NCBI GenBank assembly: GCA_002261195.1
Contig: MVBO01000001.1
Location: forward strand, 872,079-928,798
Direction: 5' to 3'
DNA: 56,720 bases
Origin: Bifiguratus adelaidae
Lineage: Eukaryota; Mucoromycota; Endogonomycetes; Endogonales
Part shown: positions 1 through 10,519 of the stretch, one piece after another
Layout: every line of letters starts with the position of its first letter
How positions within the stretch are numbered: position 1 is the first letter of the stretch
Made by a program: the position numbers and the translations under genes
Notes under the pieces: generated by a model
Told to the model about the DNA's origin: nothing
The model's database searches: none
The model's input: only the letters and a program-made list of their open reading frames with translations

Positions 1-314
1 AACGGATACTGGCTAAACATGCGAGTGCCGAGACCCTGATACCCGCCTTGATGGATTTGTTATCAACCACGAATATGGACGTCAGGAAAGAGACACCCCT
101 TGAGGAGCCCTTAGCCTCGTCCAAGGAGACGATAATGATACCTCTCATACAACTTGGTGGGCAGCCTTATGCTACCGTATCATCGTCCATTGTCCTGGTG
201 GATCATGAAGGCCAAGTGACCTTTTTGGAGCGGACGTGGTGGGCGGTGGATGCGAATGGAGAGGTCAAGCCTCAGGTGACCGATCGTCAGGTCGAATTCA
301 ATCTTGTATTATAG
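1..314 (+). CDS. TANGO2: TANGO2-like (NRDE family) protein, C-terminal part
   Basis: The window opens inside this gene. The frame is open from base 3 and runs to a TAG at 312-314. The last residues match the end of the TANGO2/NRDE superfamily: a 'YATVSSSIVLVDHEGQVTF' strand followed by an 'LERTWW' segment and a short tail ending in 'VEFNLVL'. In animals TANGO2 is linked to Golgi organisation, mitochondria and haem or lipid handling; its biochemical activity is still debated. Only about 100 C-terminal residues are present, so the N-terminal NRDE motif lies outside the window. The gene converges on SGT1, with about 63 bp between the two stop codons. Family assignment is good; function in this organism is inferred. 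Confidence 0.75.
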   Translation, partial: RILAKHASAETLIPALMDLLSTTNMDVRKETPLEEPLASSKETIMIPLIQLGGQPYATVSSSIVLVDHEGQVTFLERTWWAVDANGEVKPQVTDRQVEFNLVL

Positions 315-377
315 CAGCTTTGCATGTCTTGCTATCCACGTAAACTTGTACATTTGACTTGCATATTTCCATAGTGA

Positions 378-1737
378 TTAGGCATCGTACTAGGAACGGA
401 ATGAGCATACCGCTGAGCCATGACACTGGGTACGTTACCTTCTTTTCCACCATGCCCTCGGGTGGTTTGACCTTGACCCGTCCCTTGGACACTTCACTCC
501 AATTGGTGCTTAATGTCGTGCCCCCACTTTCGGTGAAACTTTTGAGCATCGCCTTTTTGGTATCGTCATCAGCATCCGCATAAATCTTGGCAAAGAGATC
601 ATTGAGGGCCTTGTCGCCTGTGGCTTGTTCTTCCGGTTCATCCACCTCAGAGAGTATCTTGTCCCAATTCTTGTTTTTGGGCGTCACTTGTGATCCTATG
701 GCAGGCGTTAGTGTGCACAGGGAGCTGAACCATATTGCACTTGCTTGAATAAGGAACGGCCTGATCTTCGCCTTCCAGCGTAACCCACTTGATACCCGCC
801 TTGGCTTTAGCCATAGTGATCTCAATCTTTGTGCTCAAGACTTCAAAAGCGCTTGCATTGGGATCAATCTCGTGAGCCAGTGGATCAATTTCAAGTGAGT
901 AGGTGGAACCTGCCGTGGGCATGGCCACGCTCACGGAAAGCTAAGGCCATGTTCGAGAGGGTGTGCAGGTGGGCTAATTCGTTACTTACCGCTCGCGATG
1001 TGAATTGAATATCGACGGCGTCCTTTTTGAGGTTCCTTATAAAGATCTCAACGATCACCTTGGCATCATTTTGATACCATTCGTGCCTGCCGGTGATCAA
1101 TTCGGGCAATGTCCGACTCCTTATCACCTACCTTGCTTTCACAGCTGCTGGAGTGGCCTTGCTACTAGATGCATCCACGACATTCGTTTCTAATCAACAT
1201 CAATGTCTCGTTCGGATGCTACAGACCCTAAGGTGTCTTACCTGGAGGTAAGCGCTCCTTGCATTTCGCAATCCAGGTAGCTACGGTTCGTTCGGATGGA
1301 GAAAAGCTCTCAGCCTGCAAAAACGCCTGATGAGCCTCCTTGTACTGTTCGAGATGGTACTGCGCAATCCTAACGCATTGTCAGATTATTGAAGCATCCA
1401 GAGCTTGCCGCCTACCCTTTTCGCAAATAGACTTTGGCAGCCACGTCAGGCGGTGTGGTGGGTGAAATGTGCCGTGAAGCGTCAGTGGCGTCCTTAAGGG
1501 CGTCTGAATAGCGCTTCAGCTTTTGGTAACAGAGGGCCCTGGAGCGCCATGAGCGTTCGTGTGAGCAAGTGAGCTCTGTCGTGTTCAATGTTGCGTTTTG
1601 CACCCTTACCTCTTAGTCAAGAGGCTAATGTTCTGTGGCTCGAGTGCAAGTGCCCTTGTATAGAGTGACTCTGCTTCTTGCAACTCGTCTTCTAGCATAG
1701 CATCATCCGCAGCGCGGATCGTTGCTTCCGTGTCCAT
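378..1737 (-). CDS. SGT1: SGT1 co-chaperone (TPR-CS-SGS)
   Basis: Sgt1 is an Hsp90 co-chaperone that works with Skp1 in SCF ligase and kinetochore assembly. The full domain order can be read through short introns. The N-terminal TPR region starts MDTEATIRAADDAML (ATG at 1737) and continues through 'RALCYQKLKRYSDALKDA'. A CS domain ('RHEWYQNDAKVIVEIFI' and 'AGIKWVTLEG') follows. The SGS domain carries 'NWDKIL', 'ALNDLFAKIYADADDDTKKA' and 'STNWSEVSKGRVKVKPPEGM'. A 49-nt intron at 390-438 joins the SGS to a last mini-exon, so the protein ends MVEKKYDA, like the MEWKKY end of animal SGT1. Without that intron the frame would run on into an unrelated tail. The start codon lies 164 bp downstream of the septin stop, so the promoter is short. 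Confidence 0.9.
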
Positions 1738-1900
1738 GGCAAGACCCCCCAATATGGCAACTGTCATTGTCTCTCATCCATACAATGCCATTGTTCTCCG
1801 GTCAAAACACATTACATCCAATGCCACTGATCTTTAGTCCATTATGCATGTCTTCTTCATATCATAACCATCACAACAGAGGAGAGAGCCCAGCTCTTGC

Positions 1901-3247
1901 TTAAATCTTTTGTAGATCTGTCAGAATCTGGTCGGTATCACGTAGGGTAAGCTTGGCGGATTTGCGAGCCATGAGTCGTTGGCTTCGGTAGGCTTCATAG
2001 TAGTGTTCGACCGTGTTGGATTTGAGCGTGTTTCGATGCGTGGAGAGGATGGCTGCACGAAGTAAGCCAAGGTCGCTGTGATTGGGGTTGTAGACTTGAA
2101 TGGTACCCCATGGATATTGGCGTCCGTATTGAGGATAGGGCACGTCTTCTTGTGCGGCACTTTCTAATTTAAGCGGCGTGCCGTCTTCATTCTCTTCATA
2201 GGCAATGACGGAAAATGGGAGTAATTGGCGGAATATGTCAAAATCGTCCAAATCGTCCGGGTTAATCTCCTCCGGTTGCATGCGCCTCAGACCTGAAAAG
2301 ATCTTTGGGGTTGGTGTGGCCGGTATGTCGGTGCCAGGTGAGGGAGTATCGTCAATCTCACCATGGCCATTGCCATTGGTTTGCTCTTCGCCCGCACCCG
2401 CCGTGGTCTCGTTGGCATCTTTGAAATCTTCTTTTTCCTCGTCCTCGTCCTCGTCGTCGTATTCTTCTTCAGTCTCATCCTCATCCGCTTCAGGAAAGCC
2501 ATAGACCTCAATCTTCTCCTTCTCAAAGATATCGCGCCATATCTTTTCTTTGAGGTTCTTCTTCTGCGCTGTAGTGAGCAAATCGGCCTTGGCAATCACC
2601 GGGATCACATTCACACGCGTCGTGAGCTTCTTGAGCACGCGAGTGTCTAGCTCAGAAAGCGATGGTTGCGTTGGATCGATAAAGTAGAGGCACACGTGCA
2701 CCTGACTGTCCATGGCCTTGGGATTTCGACGTACTTTGCTTTCCTAACCCAATCGTCAGCAGGCTGCATATTACCTCCACGGTTTAGGTACCTCAATCAA
2801 CGTAATATCAAATTGGTACTCCAAGTAATGCAGGATATCCCACATTTGTTTCTCTGATTCGTATCCTTCTACGAACCCAGGGGTATCCACAAACGTCAAG
2901 AGAATCCTTTCGCCTTGTTCCTCGATTTCAAAGCTCATCGAGTACGACTCGGTGGTTGGTTGAACGGGACCGATCAAGGCAGGATTGGGCTCGGATGCCT
3001 CTGGACCCGCATCAGCGTACGCCTGGGGGGTAGGACTCCAGATATCCGATGACAGCTTGGGCGACAACAGGGTGTCCCGTAGCGAAGAGCTTCCACTCGT
3101 CGTGCGTTCCCGAGCTCCGAATGGTCTTGTGGTGAGCGTTTGACAAAGCGTCCGCAAAAACGACGTTTTGCCCAACTTTGTCTTGCCTACCACCATGACG
3201 TTGAGTTGCAAGACGACATTCTTGCGCGAACGGAACCGCGGTGACAT
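1901..3247 (-). CDS. Septin with acidic insertion
   Basis: Septins are GTP-binding cytoskeletal proteins that form filaments at septa and branch points. The reading starts MSPRFRSRKNV. It shows a G1 P-loop (GKTKLGKTSF), a G3 DTPG motif ('FVDTPGFVEGYESE'), a G4-type AKAD ('VIPVIAKADLLT') and a late WGTIQVYNPNHSD segment equivalent to the WG..VEN septin motif. One 48-nt intron (2744-2791) is needed to join 'ITLIE' to 'ESKVRRNPKAMDSQ'. Between 'IEVYGFPEA' and 'LPFSVIAYEE', where typical septins are nearly continuous, there is an insertion of about 85 residues. It is rich in Asp and Glu, with further Asn, Gly and Pro. There is little C-terminal coiled coil after the GTPase unit (it ends TDQILTDLQKI). 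The septin subgroup is not certain; an AspE-like or sporulation septin is possible. Confidence 0.88.
2429..2490. repeat. Degenerate trinucleotide tract in septin exon
   Basis: A run of CTC/GTC/TTC-type triplets on the + strand codes, on the - strand, for the Asp/Glu-rich core of the septin insertion. The repeat keeps the reading frame, so it is a plausible source of length change in the insertion. Confidence 0.6.
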
Positions 3248-3852
3248 GATGATCTGTGGGATGAAAGAAGAGAGCTTAGCCTGTTTTGTGTGGATCCCTT
3301 TTCCCTTTTGAGCAAAAAGGTGATCAGGACGTGCAGCTAGGAGAGGGTCAATGGCAGAGGTTGCTTGGTGAACTGGCTGCTACCACGACACGAGTAGAGC
3401 AACAACGAAGACAAGGATACGCACAAGATATCCTTTGATCTGCTTCAATCAAAGAAAGGAATCGAGATAACCCGAGTGCGCGCCAACGAAAAAGAGTGAC
3501 AAGAAGCTGCAAGAATGAACGCAAACGCCACGACGTGAACAAAAGAGAGAGAGTGTGCGAGAAAGGAGCGTAAGGCAATGTCAAGAGAGAAGAGAGAAGA
3601 GAGAAGCGAGCGATCCCAGGGTTGCACAAGCTTTAATTCGCGTTACCGGCGTTCATTGTTGCGCTCGTTTCACGTTCATTCAAAGAATTCAGGAACACTT
3701 TATAGTGGATGTGGTGAAGGGGATATGCAAGGTATTGGGCGACGGATTACCTCAGTGAGTGAAGGCGCGTTACATGCTCATAAACAAAGGATAACCAACA
3801 TGCCTACAGGGCTCCAAGTGTCCACACGATAACGTCCATTCCGTCCCAGACA
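3248..3852. other. Intergenic region upstream of septin, with GA tract
   Basis: About 600 bp separate the septin start from the 3' end of CDS1. Several overlapping frames are open here but none resembles a protein. A purine tract of GAGA/AGAGAA units lies at about 3583-3610, with a second short one at about 3543-3553. The region is probably the septin promoter and 5' leader plus the CDS1 3' UTR. I see no convincing TATA box. Confidence 0.5.
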
Positions 3853-5863
3853 TTACATGGTCGCGATGGCAGCCCTACATTTCTCAACTGTCGCCGCATC
3901 TAATATACCCTGATCAGCCATGTACGCATGCATACGTTCCAATAACTGTAGCTGCTCGTTGTGGGAGAGGTTGGTGATGATGGCTGTCAGAACGTTGCCG
4001 ACATTCATGGTATTCGTCTGATTGGGCGGGATTTGATAAGAATGTGGCGCACTAGAAGGCATTCACTTACTTTGATGAAACTCTGATAATACATGTAGCT
4101 GAAGAGACCCATGAGGAACTGGCAATCCATACGATCAGTGAGACCGCCGTGTCCGGGAATGGAATCGCCAAAATCCTTGATTTTGAAGGCTCTCTTGACA
4201 CCGCTCGCAAAGAAACCACCAAACGGAGCGATCAGTGAAGCAAAACAAGCCATCATGATGGCATGCAATTGCACGGGAGCAATCCAAATGTATGTAATGT
4301 CTTTGTGGGTCTAGATGACGTGTGAGCCGGATAGGGAACCACCGGCCGACATGGCCACTTACTAGTTTTTGCAAGATGCCAGCAATGATAGGCGGTAGTG
4401 CCCAGGGTTCAAAGCTGAACACGGGATTTTTGTTTTCACACGTCATGTGAGACCAAGCAGATGCGCCTAGATCCTGTTGACCAATGATAAGCGCTCTTCG
4501 ACATCCAACCTGTAACACATCAACATACCTTGACAGGGCAAATCATGTAATCCCACCGCATAAGCAGAGAAACCCACTGAAGAGCATGTTGATTAGGGCA
4601 AGGCAGTAAAGAGGTGACAAGTCAACTTACCAACACTGCAAAAATAAGCGTGCAAATCCATCCACCAACGAAACCCTCCACTGTCTTTTTGGGACTAAGC
4701 TTGATGAGCGGTGTTTTTCCATAAAAGAATCCGCACACATATGCAAAGATGTCGTTGCAAATTACTAGAGAGACTGGCAGGACAAACCTAGATATAAGTG
4801 AATACACCGGCTCTCTCCAGGTCATGGTCACATTCACTTACCAAATCAGTCCCTCGAAAATGTTGTTCACAATGAAATGACTCTGCACGACCACTAGCAA
4901 CAAGGCCATATGCGTCCAGCAAAATTGCGCAAATTGGAATTTGTAGTGTCCTTTCCGCAATGTGGAAACAAAGAAGACAAAGCCTAATGGAGGAGTCGTC
5001 ATTAGTTCCATGCACACTATGCGCAACCAACGCAGACTGACCAATCACATAAAGAATGAAACTAATGAAGCGATGATGGGTAGCAAAAGATCCAAGGAAG
5101 GAATCTACCATGATCACTTGCTTGAAATAGTAAATGATGGATTCTCCATAGAGAAAGTAGTTTGTGGATATCAGGAAATACCTAGGAGATACGTGAGCAT
5201 GCCGTGGTACAGCGGATCATGCCCGAATGATTATTCCATACCAGTTGAGTGTCTTGAACCATGGCAACTTTTTCTCCTTGCTAGGCACTTGCGCAAGAGC
5301 AATCACTTCCCGATAGACCATGGATGATATGATGAATACGCACAGTATCACCCACATGTGTCCAGCGGCAAGTACGAAAAAGAAACCTCCAATCATCATG
5401 AAGGTGGTTACTGTGCGAATCCACCAGTTTTGCCATTTCTTGGAGGGCGCCTCGTTGGCTAAAAGTACATTGGCTGCCTTGGTTGCAGCCGACTGAGGCT
5501 TGGTAGGAGAGTTCAATGGAGAGTCCTGAAAGGAAAAGAACCCAAGTGTCAGTATCTTTCGGTCTGACGTAGTGCAATGGTGAGCTCATGGTATGGTTCA
5601 CATCAGCACGACTAGAGCAGTATCGCACGAGCCCCTTCTGCCTCTTGACACGCCACGATCAAGAGTTACCCCACCCAGCAACTCACCTTGGGTACCTTGC
5701 CAGATAAACCGACACTAGACCTTCGTCTTTCCCGCGGTGCAGCTCGAGCAAACGTAGCATGAGAGTTTCCCGACATTTCTGTCGGGCTGTGCTCTTCAGC
5801 GTCTAGCGAGTGTCCCGACGAAGGCGCAGGCGACTTTCTTAGAGTACGTCGCTTCGACACCAT
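3853..5863 (-). CDS. CDS1: Phosphatidate cytidylyltransferase (CDP-DAG synthase)
   Basis: This ER membrane enzyme makes CDP-diacylglycerol from phosphatidic acid and CTP, the precursor of phosphatidylinositol and phosphatidylserine. The N-terminus ([20 protein letters not shown] at 5863) is basic and Ser-rich. Hydrophobic exons follow, including '[20 protein letters not shown]' and '[20 protein letters not shown]'. The CDS signature is clear: '[17 protein letters not shown]' followed by '[19 protein letters not shown]'. The C-terminus ends with '[19 protein letters not shown]' and a stop at 3853. Many short introns interrupt the gene, so the exact exon set needs transcript evidence. The start is 323 bp from that of the divergent 909-residue gene. 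Confidence 0.9.
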
Positions 5864-6186
5864 CGTCACTGAGAGCAAGAAAGAACGTTCACCTTTGCAC
5901 GTGATTTCTGCTGAGCCCCAGCGCCCCTTTGTCTCTTGTCCGTCATCTGTCTCGTGGTGTAGAAGATTGCGTAGCCTACAGTGCGCATATACCCTCAACA
6001 TTGCAGCATTGGTAAGTAGTGAAGATTAGAAGAGGGAGCTCAAGGTATTCATTGCTGTCATCAGAGGCCTCCTGGATTGATACCGATCTCGTCACATCTC
6101 GACGCAAACGGGCAGTAGCGCGCATTGTTGCGAGCGATAGTCTACACCGGTCTTTCACCTAGATCTTATTCGAAAGCAGTTACAAC
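5864..6186. promoter_or_regulatory. Divergent promoter region of CDS1 and the 909-residue gene
   Basis: The 323 bp between the two start codons hold no recognised gene. Two head-to-head genes must share this stretch for their promoters. I see no clear TATA box. Confidence 0.5.
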
Positions 6187-8916
6187 ATGTCGGGTCACGA
6201 GCAGCAACCTGTTCCCAATCTTGCGCACTCGTACAATAGCAACACCAACACTGCTCCAATATACCAAGCATACCATACCGACATGCCTGACAATGCCTCT
6301 CAGAAAGTGTCTGTGTATAATACTGGCTCGAATACCGACCACTTGAGTGGGATGGGAGGAGGTGCCGGCAATGAATATGAGTATGAGTACGAGTACGATG
6401 TGCAACCTACCTCGGGCTATCATGCAACCTACAACTCGCAGCATCGGCGAAATGGCTCGAATTACGATGCTTACAACGCCAATAACGGAATGCTTTCTCC
6501 TACAGGCGAATCTACTACCTACTATGGAGGCGGATCTGCGGGCTATGCGCCTGCCTTGTCTCCGACTCCCGGTACACCCGGAAATATGGGTGCTAATTAT
6601 CATGCAGTCTCGCAACAATATCAAGGCTATAATGCCTCCGGAAACAAGGGTATGGGCATGGTGATGGCCCAATCATTACCAAATCCGGGAGGCGCAGACA
6701 ATTCGAACGGAAAGAATAAGAAGAAGGGAGGCGGAATGAATATCTTCAAGAAGTTTGCGACACGTGGGTCAGGAAATACTAGTGATAAGGATCGCTCTGT
6801 CACCCAGGAGGGCGGGATGAACGCTCAAGGCAATTTATCCTCCGGTTCTCTCGAAATGGACGCAAGGGCGCCCATGTATAACGTACCACCGGTCATGTAC
6901 GACCGTGGCTCGAAAGGCTTACAAGGTGTTCCCAATGCAAATCTCGTCCAACAACAGCAACAGCAACAGCAATATGCTTATGCTCCAAGCATGCAAGCTT
7001 ACAATAATTCCTACCAGCCCTCTATGGCTTCGTCGCAACCATCACAATCGTACTCCTCACAACCAGGTTATCAGCAACCGCGTACACGCGGCGCAAGCAA
7101 TGTGACCCAACCTAGCATACAGCCAGAGTCCCGTCCGGAATCTCCGGTAGGATCCATCGATTCTCTCACGCTTGGCACTGGCAACACTGGCGACAGCAAG
7201 GAAGGAGTGTCTTCGCAACAAGCACAATTGAATCCTGCTTCATACGGCAGCAGTGTCCCGTCGCACGCAGCAAGCACACGCGCCTCTACTAGATATGCTG
7301 CTAGCTCAACAAGCATGGGATCCACGGGCTCCAAAGGCAATTCACCAACCAAGGACACCGGAAGGCCAATGCAAAATTTTCAAGATACTCAAGCTAGTGC
7401 CACTTCTGGAGGAGCAATGCCAGGGAGCAACAGCGGGCAGCAAGGTCAGTCGGCTTTGAGTGCTGCCCCACCGAACAATAATGGCTCCAAGAGGATTTCC
7501 CAGACTTTTATGGCAGGAATCACGGGACTCAGCGCTCAGATGGGCATAAGTGGACCGGACAAGGAATCCAAGGACAAGAATTCGGACCAAATGACGGAAG
7601 GGATAGATAAAGACAATTCTGGTCCATCAATTGCGAAGGCTAGTGATGCTTCTAATGATGCGAATTCACCACCCAACAACGATAGCGATACCAAACCTGT
7701 AGAGCCTTCTGGAGAGGAGCGGCAAGCCAGCAACGACAGCACTTCACGTCAGCGAGAGAAGGATAAAGATACCACAATGCCAGCACTTGAGGATCTTTCC
7801 ACTGTCAGCGACATTTCTCAGCTTCGTGCTCTCCATCAAAAGCAGATCGAGGAACTGCGACATCATTACGAGAGAACACACGTACCAAAACCATATCACA
7901 AGGAAAGAGTAAAGCAGTTGACAGCGCAAACAAAGAGCTTGACGGCTCAGATCGATGCTCTTACGGCGAAGACCTCGCAATTGACCTCAGAGCTTTCCCA
8001 TCGGCAACAAGAATACCAGAAGATGGAGTCCAATTATTTCTCGCATCTAAAGTCATTGCGAGCTACCGATGATGACTTCTCAACTATACGCGAGAAGTTC
8101 CATCAGCTAAGAAATTCTTTGACGCGACTGTCAAACTCTCTACCCAAGAAGGAGGTCGACAGAATGAAAGCGACACAATTCTTCCTCAACACTTGGCCAG
8201 ATCTGCGGGAACATATACTTGCTCTAATCGGAGATGGCCAAAAGGAACTGGAGCCATTTTATATCCACATGTTGACCGAAAAGTTCATCATGGACAATCT
8301 TATTTTATGGGTATTTCTTCCTTATCATCTAGGCACTGGTGAACTCAACGCCGCTTTCCCGATCCTCTTCCGATGGCTTGACGAGCGTGACCCGGCAGCA
8401 GCAACCCGTCTTCGACAGCAGCTCGCAGTGTTGGTAGCCAATCCAGACGATGTTCAAACTCAGGCTCAGATCAGGCAGGCAAAGGAGACCCTAGTGATTC
8501 GAATTTTTGAGGCTCTATGCATCATTTATCCAAGTATCCGCAACTCTCTCCCACCTGGTAGTATAGAGAAAGCGATGGAGCAGCAGCCACAAGGACAAAC
8601 AATGGCTCCACAGACGGATGCGAATGCAAACAAAGGAGAAGCGGCAAGCGCCGGTACGCAACCGACCAAACCTCATTCTCACTTGATCCGCCTGGTCTCT
8701 CAAGCTGTCGCACTCTCTCTTGCCATTCGTGGTCAACCTGTCGAGATACAGACCAGGAACGTTGTCGAAGGCCGCGATTCGTATGATCCTGAGCTCATGG
8801 AACTCTGGCCGAAAAGCAACCCCGACAAATTGGTGCGGATATGTGTGTGTCCGCCTTTCGTGGGAGGAGACGCCGAACATGGTTTCCTGGAAAAGGGTAG
8901 AGTGTTTTGTGGTTAA
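6187..8916 (+). CDS. Uncharacterised fungal protein: low-complexity N-half, coiled coil, helical C-domain
   Basis: A single uninterrupted frame of 909 residues, in contrast to its intron-rich neighbours. Residues 1 to about 500 are low complexity: Asn, Ser, Gly, Gln and Tyr rich, with an EYEYEYEY run near residue 63 and eight Gln near residue 255. The middle (about 540-640) is a predicted coiled coil ('ISQLRALHQKQIEELRHHY', repeated 'LTAQ' heptads). The C-terminal third is well-behaved helical sequence ('FFLNTWPDLREHILALIG', 'KFIMDNLILWVFLPYHLGTG') and ends '...LEKGRVFCG'. This layout resembles conserved hypothetical proteins of other fungi, but I cannot name a characterised family. The N-half suggests a scaffold or condensate-forming protein; that is inference. 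Confidence 0.8.
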   Translation: MSGHEQQPVPNLAHSYNSNTNTAPIYQAYHTDMPDNASQKVSVYNTGSNTDHLSGMGGGAGNEYEYEYEYDVQPTSGYHATYNSQHRRNGSNYDAYNANNGMLSPTGESTTYYGGGSAGYAPALSPTPGTPGNMGANYHAVSQQYQGYNASGNKGMGMVMAQSLPNPGGADNSNGKNKKKGGGMNIFKKFATRGSGNTSDKDRSVTQEGGMNAQGNLSSGSLEMDARAPMYNVPPVMYDRGSKGLQGVPNANLVQQQQQQQQYAYAPSMQAYNNSYQPSMASSQPSQSYSSQPGYQQPRTRGASNVTQPSIQPESRPESPVGSIDSLTLGTGNTGDSKEGVSSQQAQLNPASYGSSVPSHAASTRASTRYAASSTSMGSTGSKGNSPTKDTGRPMQNFQDTQASATSGGAMPGSNSGQQGQSALSAAPPNNNGSKRISQTFMAGITGLSAQMGISGPDKESKDKNSDQMTEGIDKDNSGPSIAKASDASNDANSPPNNDSDTKPVEPSGEERQASNDSTSRQREKDKDTTMPALEDLSTVSDISQLRALHQKQIEELRHHYERTHVPKPYHKERVKQLTAQTKSLTAQIDALTAKTSQLTSELSHRQQEYQKMESNYFSHLKSLRATDDDFSTIREKFHQLRNSLTRLSNSLPKKEVDRMKATQFFLNTWPDLREHILALIGDGQKELEPFYIHMLTEKFIMDNLILWVFLPYHLGTGELNAAFPILFRWLDERDPAAATRLRQQLAVLVANPDDVQTQAQIRQAKETLVIRIFEALCIIYPSIRNSLPPGSIEKAMEQQPQGQTMAPQTDANANKGEAASAGTQPTKPHSHLIRLVSQAVALSLAIRGQPVEIQTRNVVEGRDSYDPELMELWPKSNPDKLVRICVCPPFVGGDAEHGFLEKGRVFCG
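6373..6396 (+). repeat. In-frame Glu-Tyr dipeptide repeat
   Basis: Four consecutive Glu-Tyr units (GAATAT/GAGTAT/GAGTAC/GAGTAC) lie in the N-terminal low-complexity region of the 909-residue protein. Confidence 0.8.
6949..6972 (+). repeat. Polyglutamine (CAA/CAG) tract
   Basis: Eight consecutive CAA or CAG codons within the 909-residue protein, followed by Tyr-Ala-rich sequence. A typical slippage-prone coding microsatellite. Confidence 0.85.
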
Positions 8917-9107
8917 GATACTTTATCTTTGCCATCATGGTAGCTTTGTTTGAGTGTGCGGATACCCACTGGCTTTGCCATCCTTGGCAACTCTCAGCGT
9001 AGTCTCGATATCTTTTTGTTATCAATGATACGTTGTTGGTCTTTCGACGAAGGCAGAGGTGTCTATACATTTATTCTATCAACAATGGACTCTTTTGTAC
9101 ACAAAAC

Positions 9108-10519
9108 TTAGCCAAGAGCCTCGCCTTCTGAAATGTAATGCAGCAGTCCGGAGCCTAAGGCAAAACAAGGATGAGAACGTGCCTCTTGTCGCGCCGTCAA
9201 ACCTACCATCCCTTCCATCATACAGAAACCAGTTTTTGATGGGCAATTCTTTGCCGCTGAGTACCTTGAGGATATCTTGGGCAAGAATACCACCAACAAT
9301 GGCTGATATCGGACTTAGCTCGGTATCGTGCATTCGAATAAAGATGCTACAAGAGCGTGTCAATAGACGAAGCGCACCGAGAGGATGACATACTCAATCA
9401 TGTGTGTATCCAAGATGGAGGGCTCCTTGATACCCTTTTCTTCGACCATGCCGGCCCACATGGCCGCCAACGTTTCTGCATCCTCCGGTCGAGGATTCCT
9501 ACTATGATCGCTCTGGAACTGCCATAGGACTACCAATGGTGAGCCTAACGTTCATTTAGGCGCATGAGACTTACGTAAGGTAACAAAGAAGACTTTGCCA
9601 ATGCGCTTTTTGAGTGTTCGCGCCGTGACATCTTGCCATTTGCGAGCAAGCGATGAGGATAGACTTGGAAAGGTCGTATTGAGCTTGGTGATCTCCACCA
9701 ACGGATCCATATTGTTTCCTTGGGGTACTTTGCGTTCCCTGCCATCGATGAGATGTCTATGCGGCGATGCAGGCATACTCACTCAATGTATGTATGGTTA
9801 ACGATGTCGCAGAAGATATAGCCAAAGATGCCGTGTACAGCTGAAATATAGAGTGGTATATTGTTCAATCGACACACATTGTCAATGCGAAGCTACAGGA
9901 CGGTCAGCATGCGCATGAAGCTATGAATGAACGAATGACTTGCCGCTATTCCCAAGTCCGCTTGCGTTAGACAGATGACATCAAATTGGGTAAAGAAGGT
10001 GTCTGCTTTGCTCCCAATGGGCTCTTGATCAACCACAATCTCCACTCGTGGATTCATGGTCTGTAATCTCGGCGCCGCAGCGGCCGCTCTCTGAAAACAA
10101 TACGCTTCATTAGAATGCCCGCAGACGTTCTATATGAACCTCACATTCTTGCCCACATCCTCCTGACGGAGAAAGAATTGTGCGCCCAAGTCTCGATCTG
10201 TCACCCTTTCGGGATCGAGCACGGTCAACTTGCCAACGCCGGCAAGCGCAATATTCTTTCCAACCTCCGTATTCAAAGACCGAAATCCCACGAGGAGAAT
10301 GCTTGCATTGCGCATGCTATGTCGGCAGGAGTCAGACAGTCTGCTATCGTAGATCGCGTGTTCGCGTCTTACCGTTGTTGCGCTTCTACACCCCATAATC
10401 GAATCTGACGATCATACAGTGCTGCCTCGTCTGGAAGGAGAGTGAGCGCGCGCGCTTAGTCTACAGCTGGGTGGCAGCAACCTACCTTCTGTAATCTCTT
10501 CTCTGCCATCCTCTGCCAT
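9108..10519 (-). CDS. AOS1: SUMO-activating enzyme subunit 1 (Aos1/SAE1)
   Basis: Aos1 pairs with Uba2 to form the heterodimeric SUMO E1. The first exon reads MAEDGREEITED (ATG at 10519). The second gives 'EAALYDRQIRLWGVEAQQR', the hallmark E1 opening. 'MRNASILLVGFRSLNTEVGK' and 'NIALAGVGKLTVLDPERVTD' then form the adenylation-fold nucleotide site, followed by 'DLGAQFFLRQEDVGKN'. The end shows 'ISAIVGGILAQDILKVLSG' and 'FLYDGRDG'. I place the stop at 9108 after a 52-nt intron (9155-9206), giving a tail 'GSGLLHYISEGEALG'. If that intron is retained, the frame ends at 9079 with an unrelated tail. The two-subunit E1 has its catalytic Cys on Uba2, so none is expected here. Confidence 0.88.

Noticed and set aside
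2205-2650. Ser-rich and Phe/Leu-rich plus-strand frames
   Set aside because: They are antisense shadows of the acidic repeat in the septin exon.
3583-3610. GA-rich tract as a possible transposon or satellite edge
   Set aside because: It is a short simple repeat with no flanking duplication or element-like sequence.
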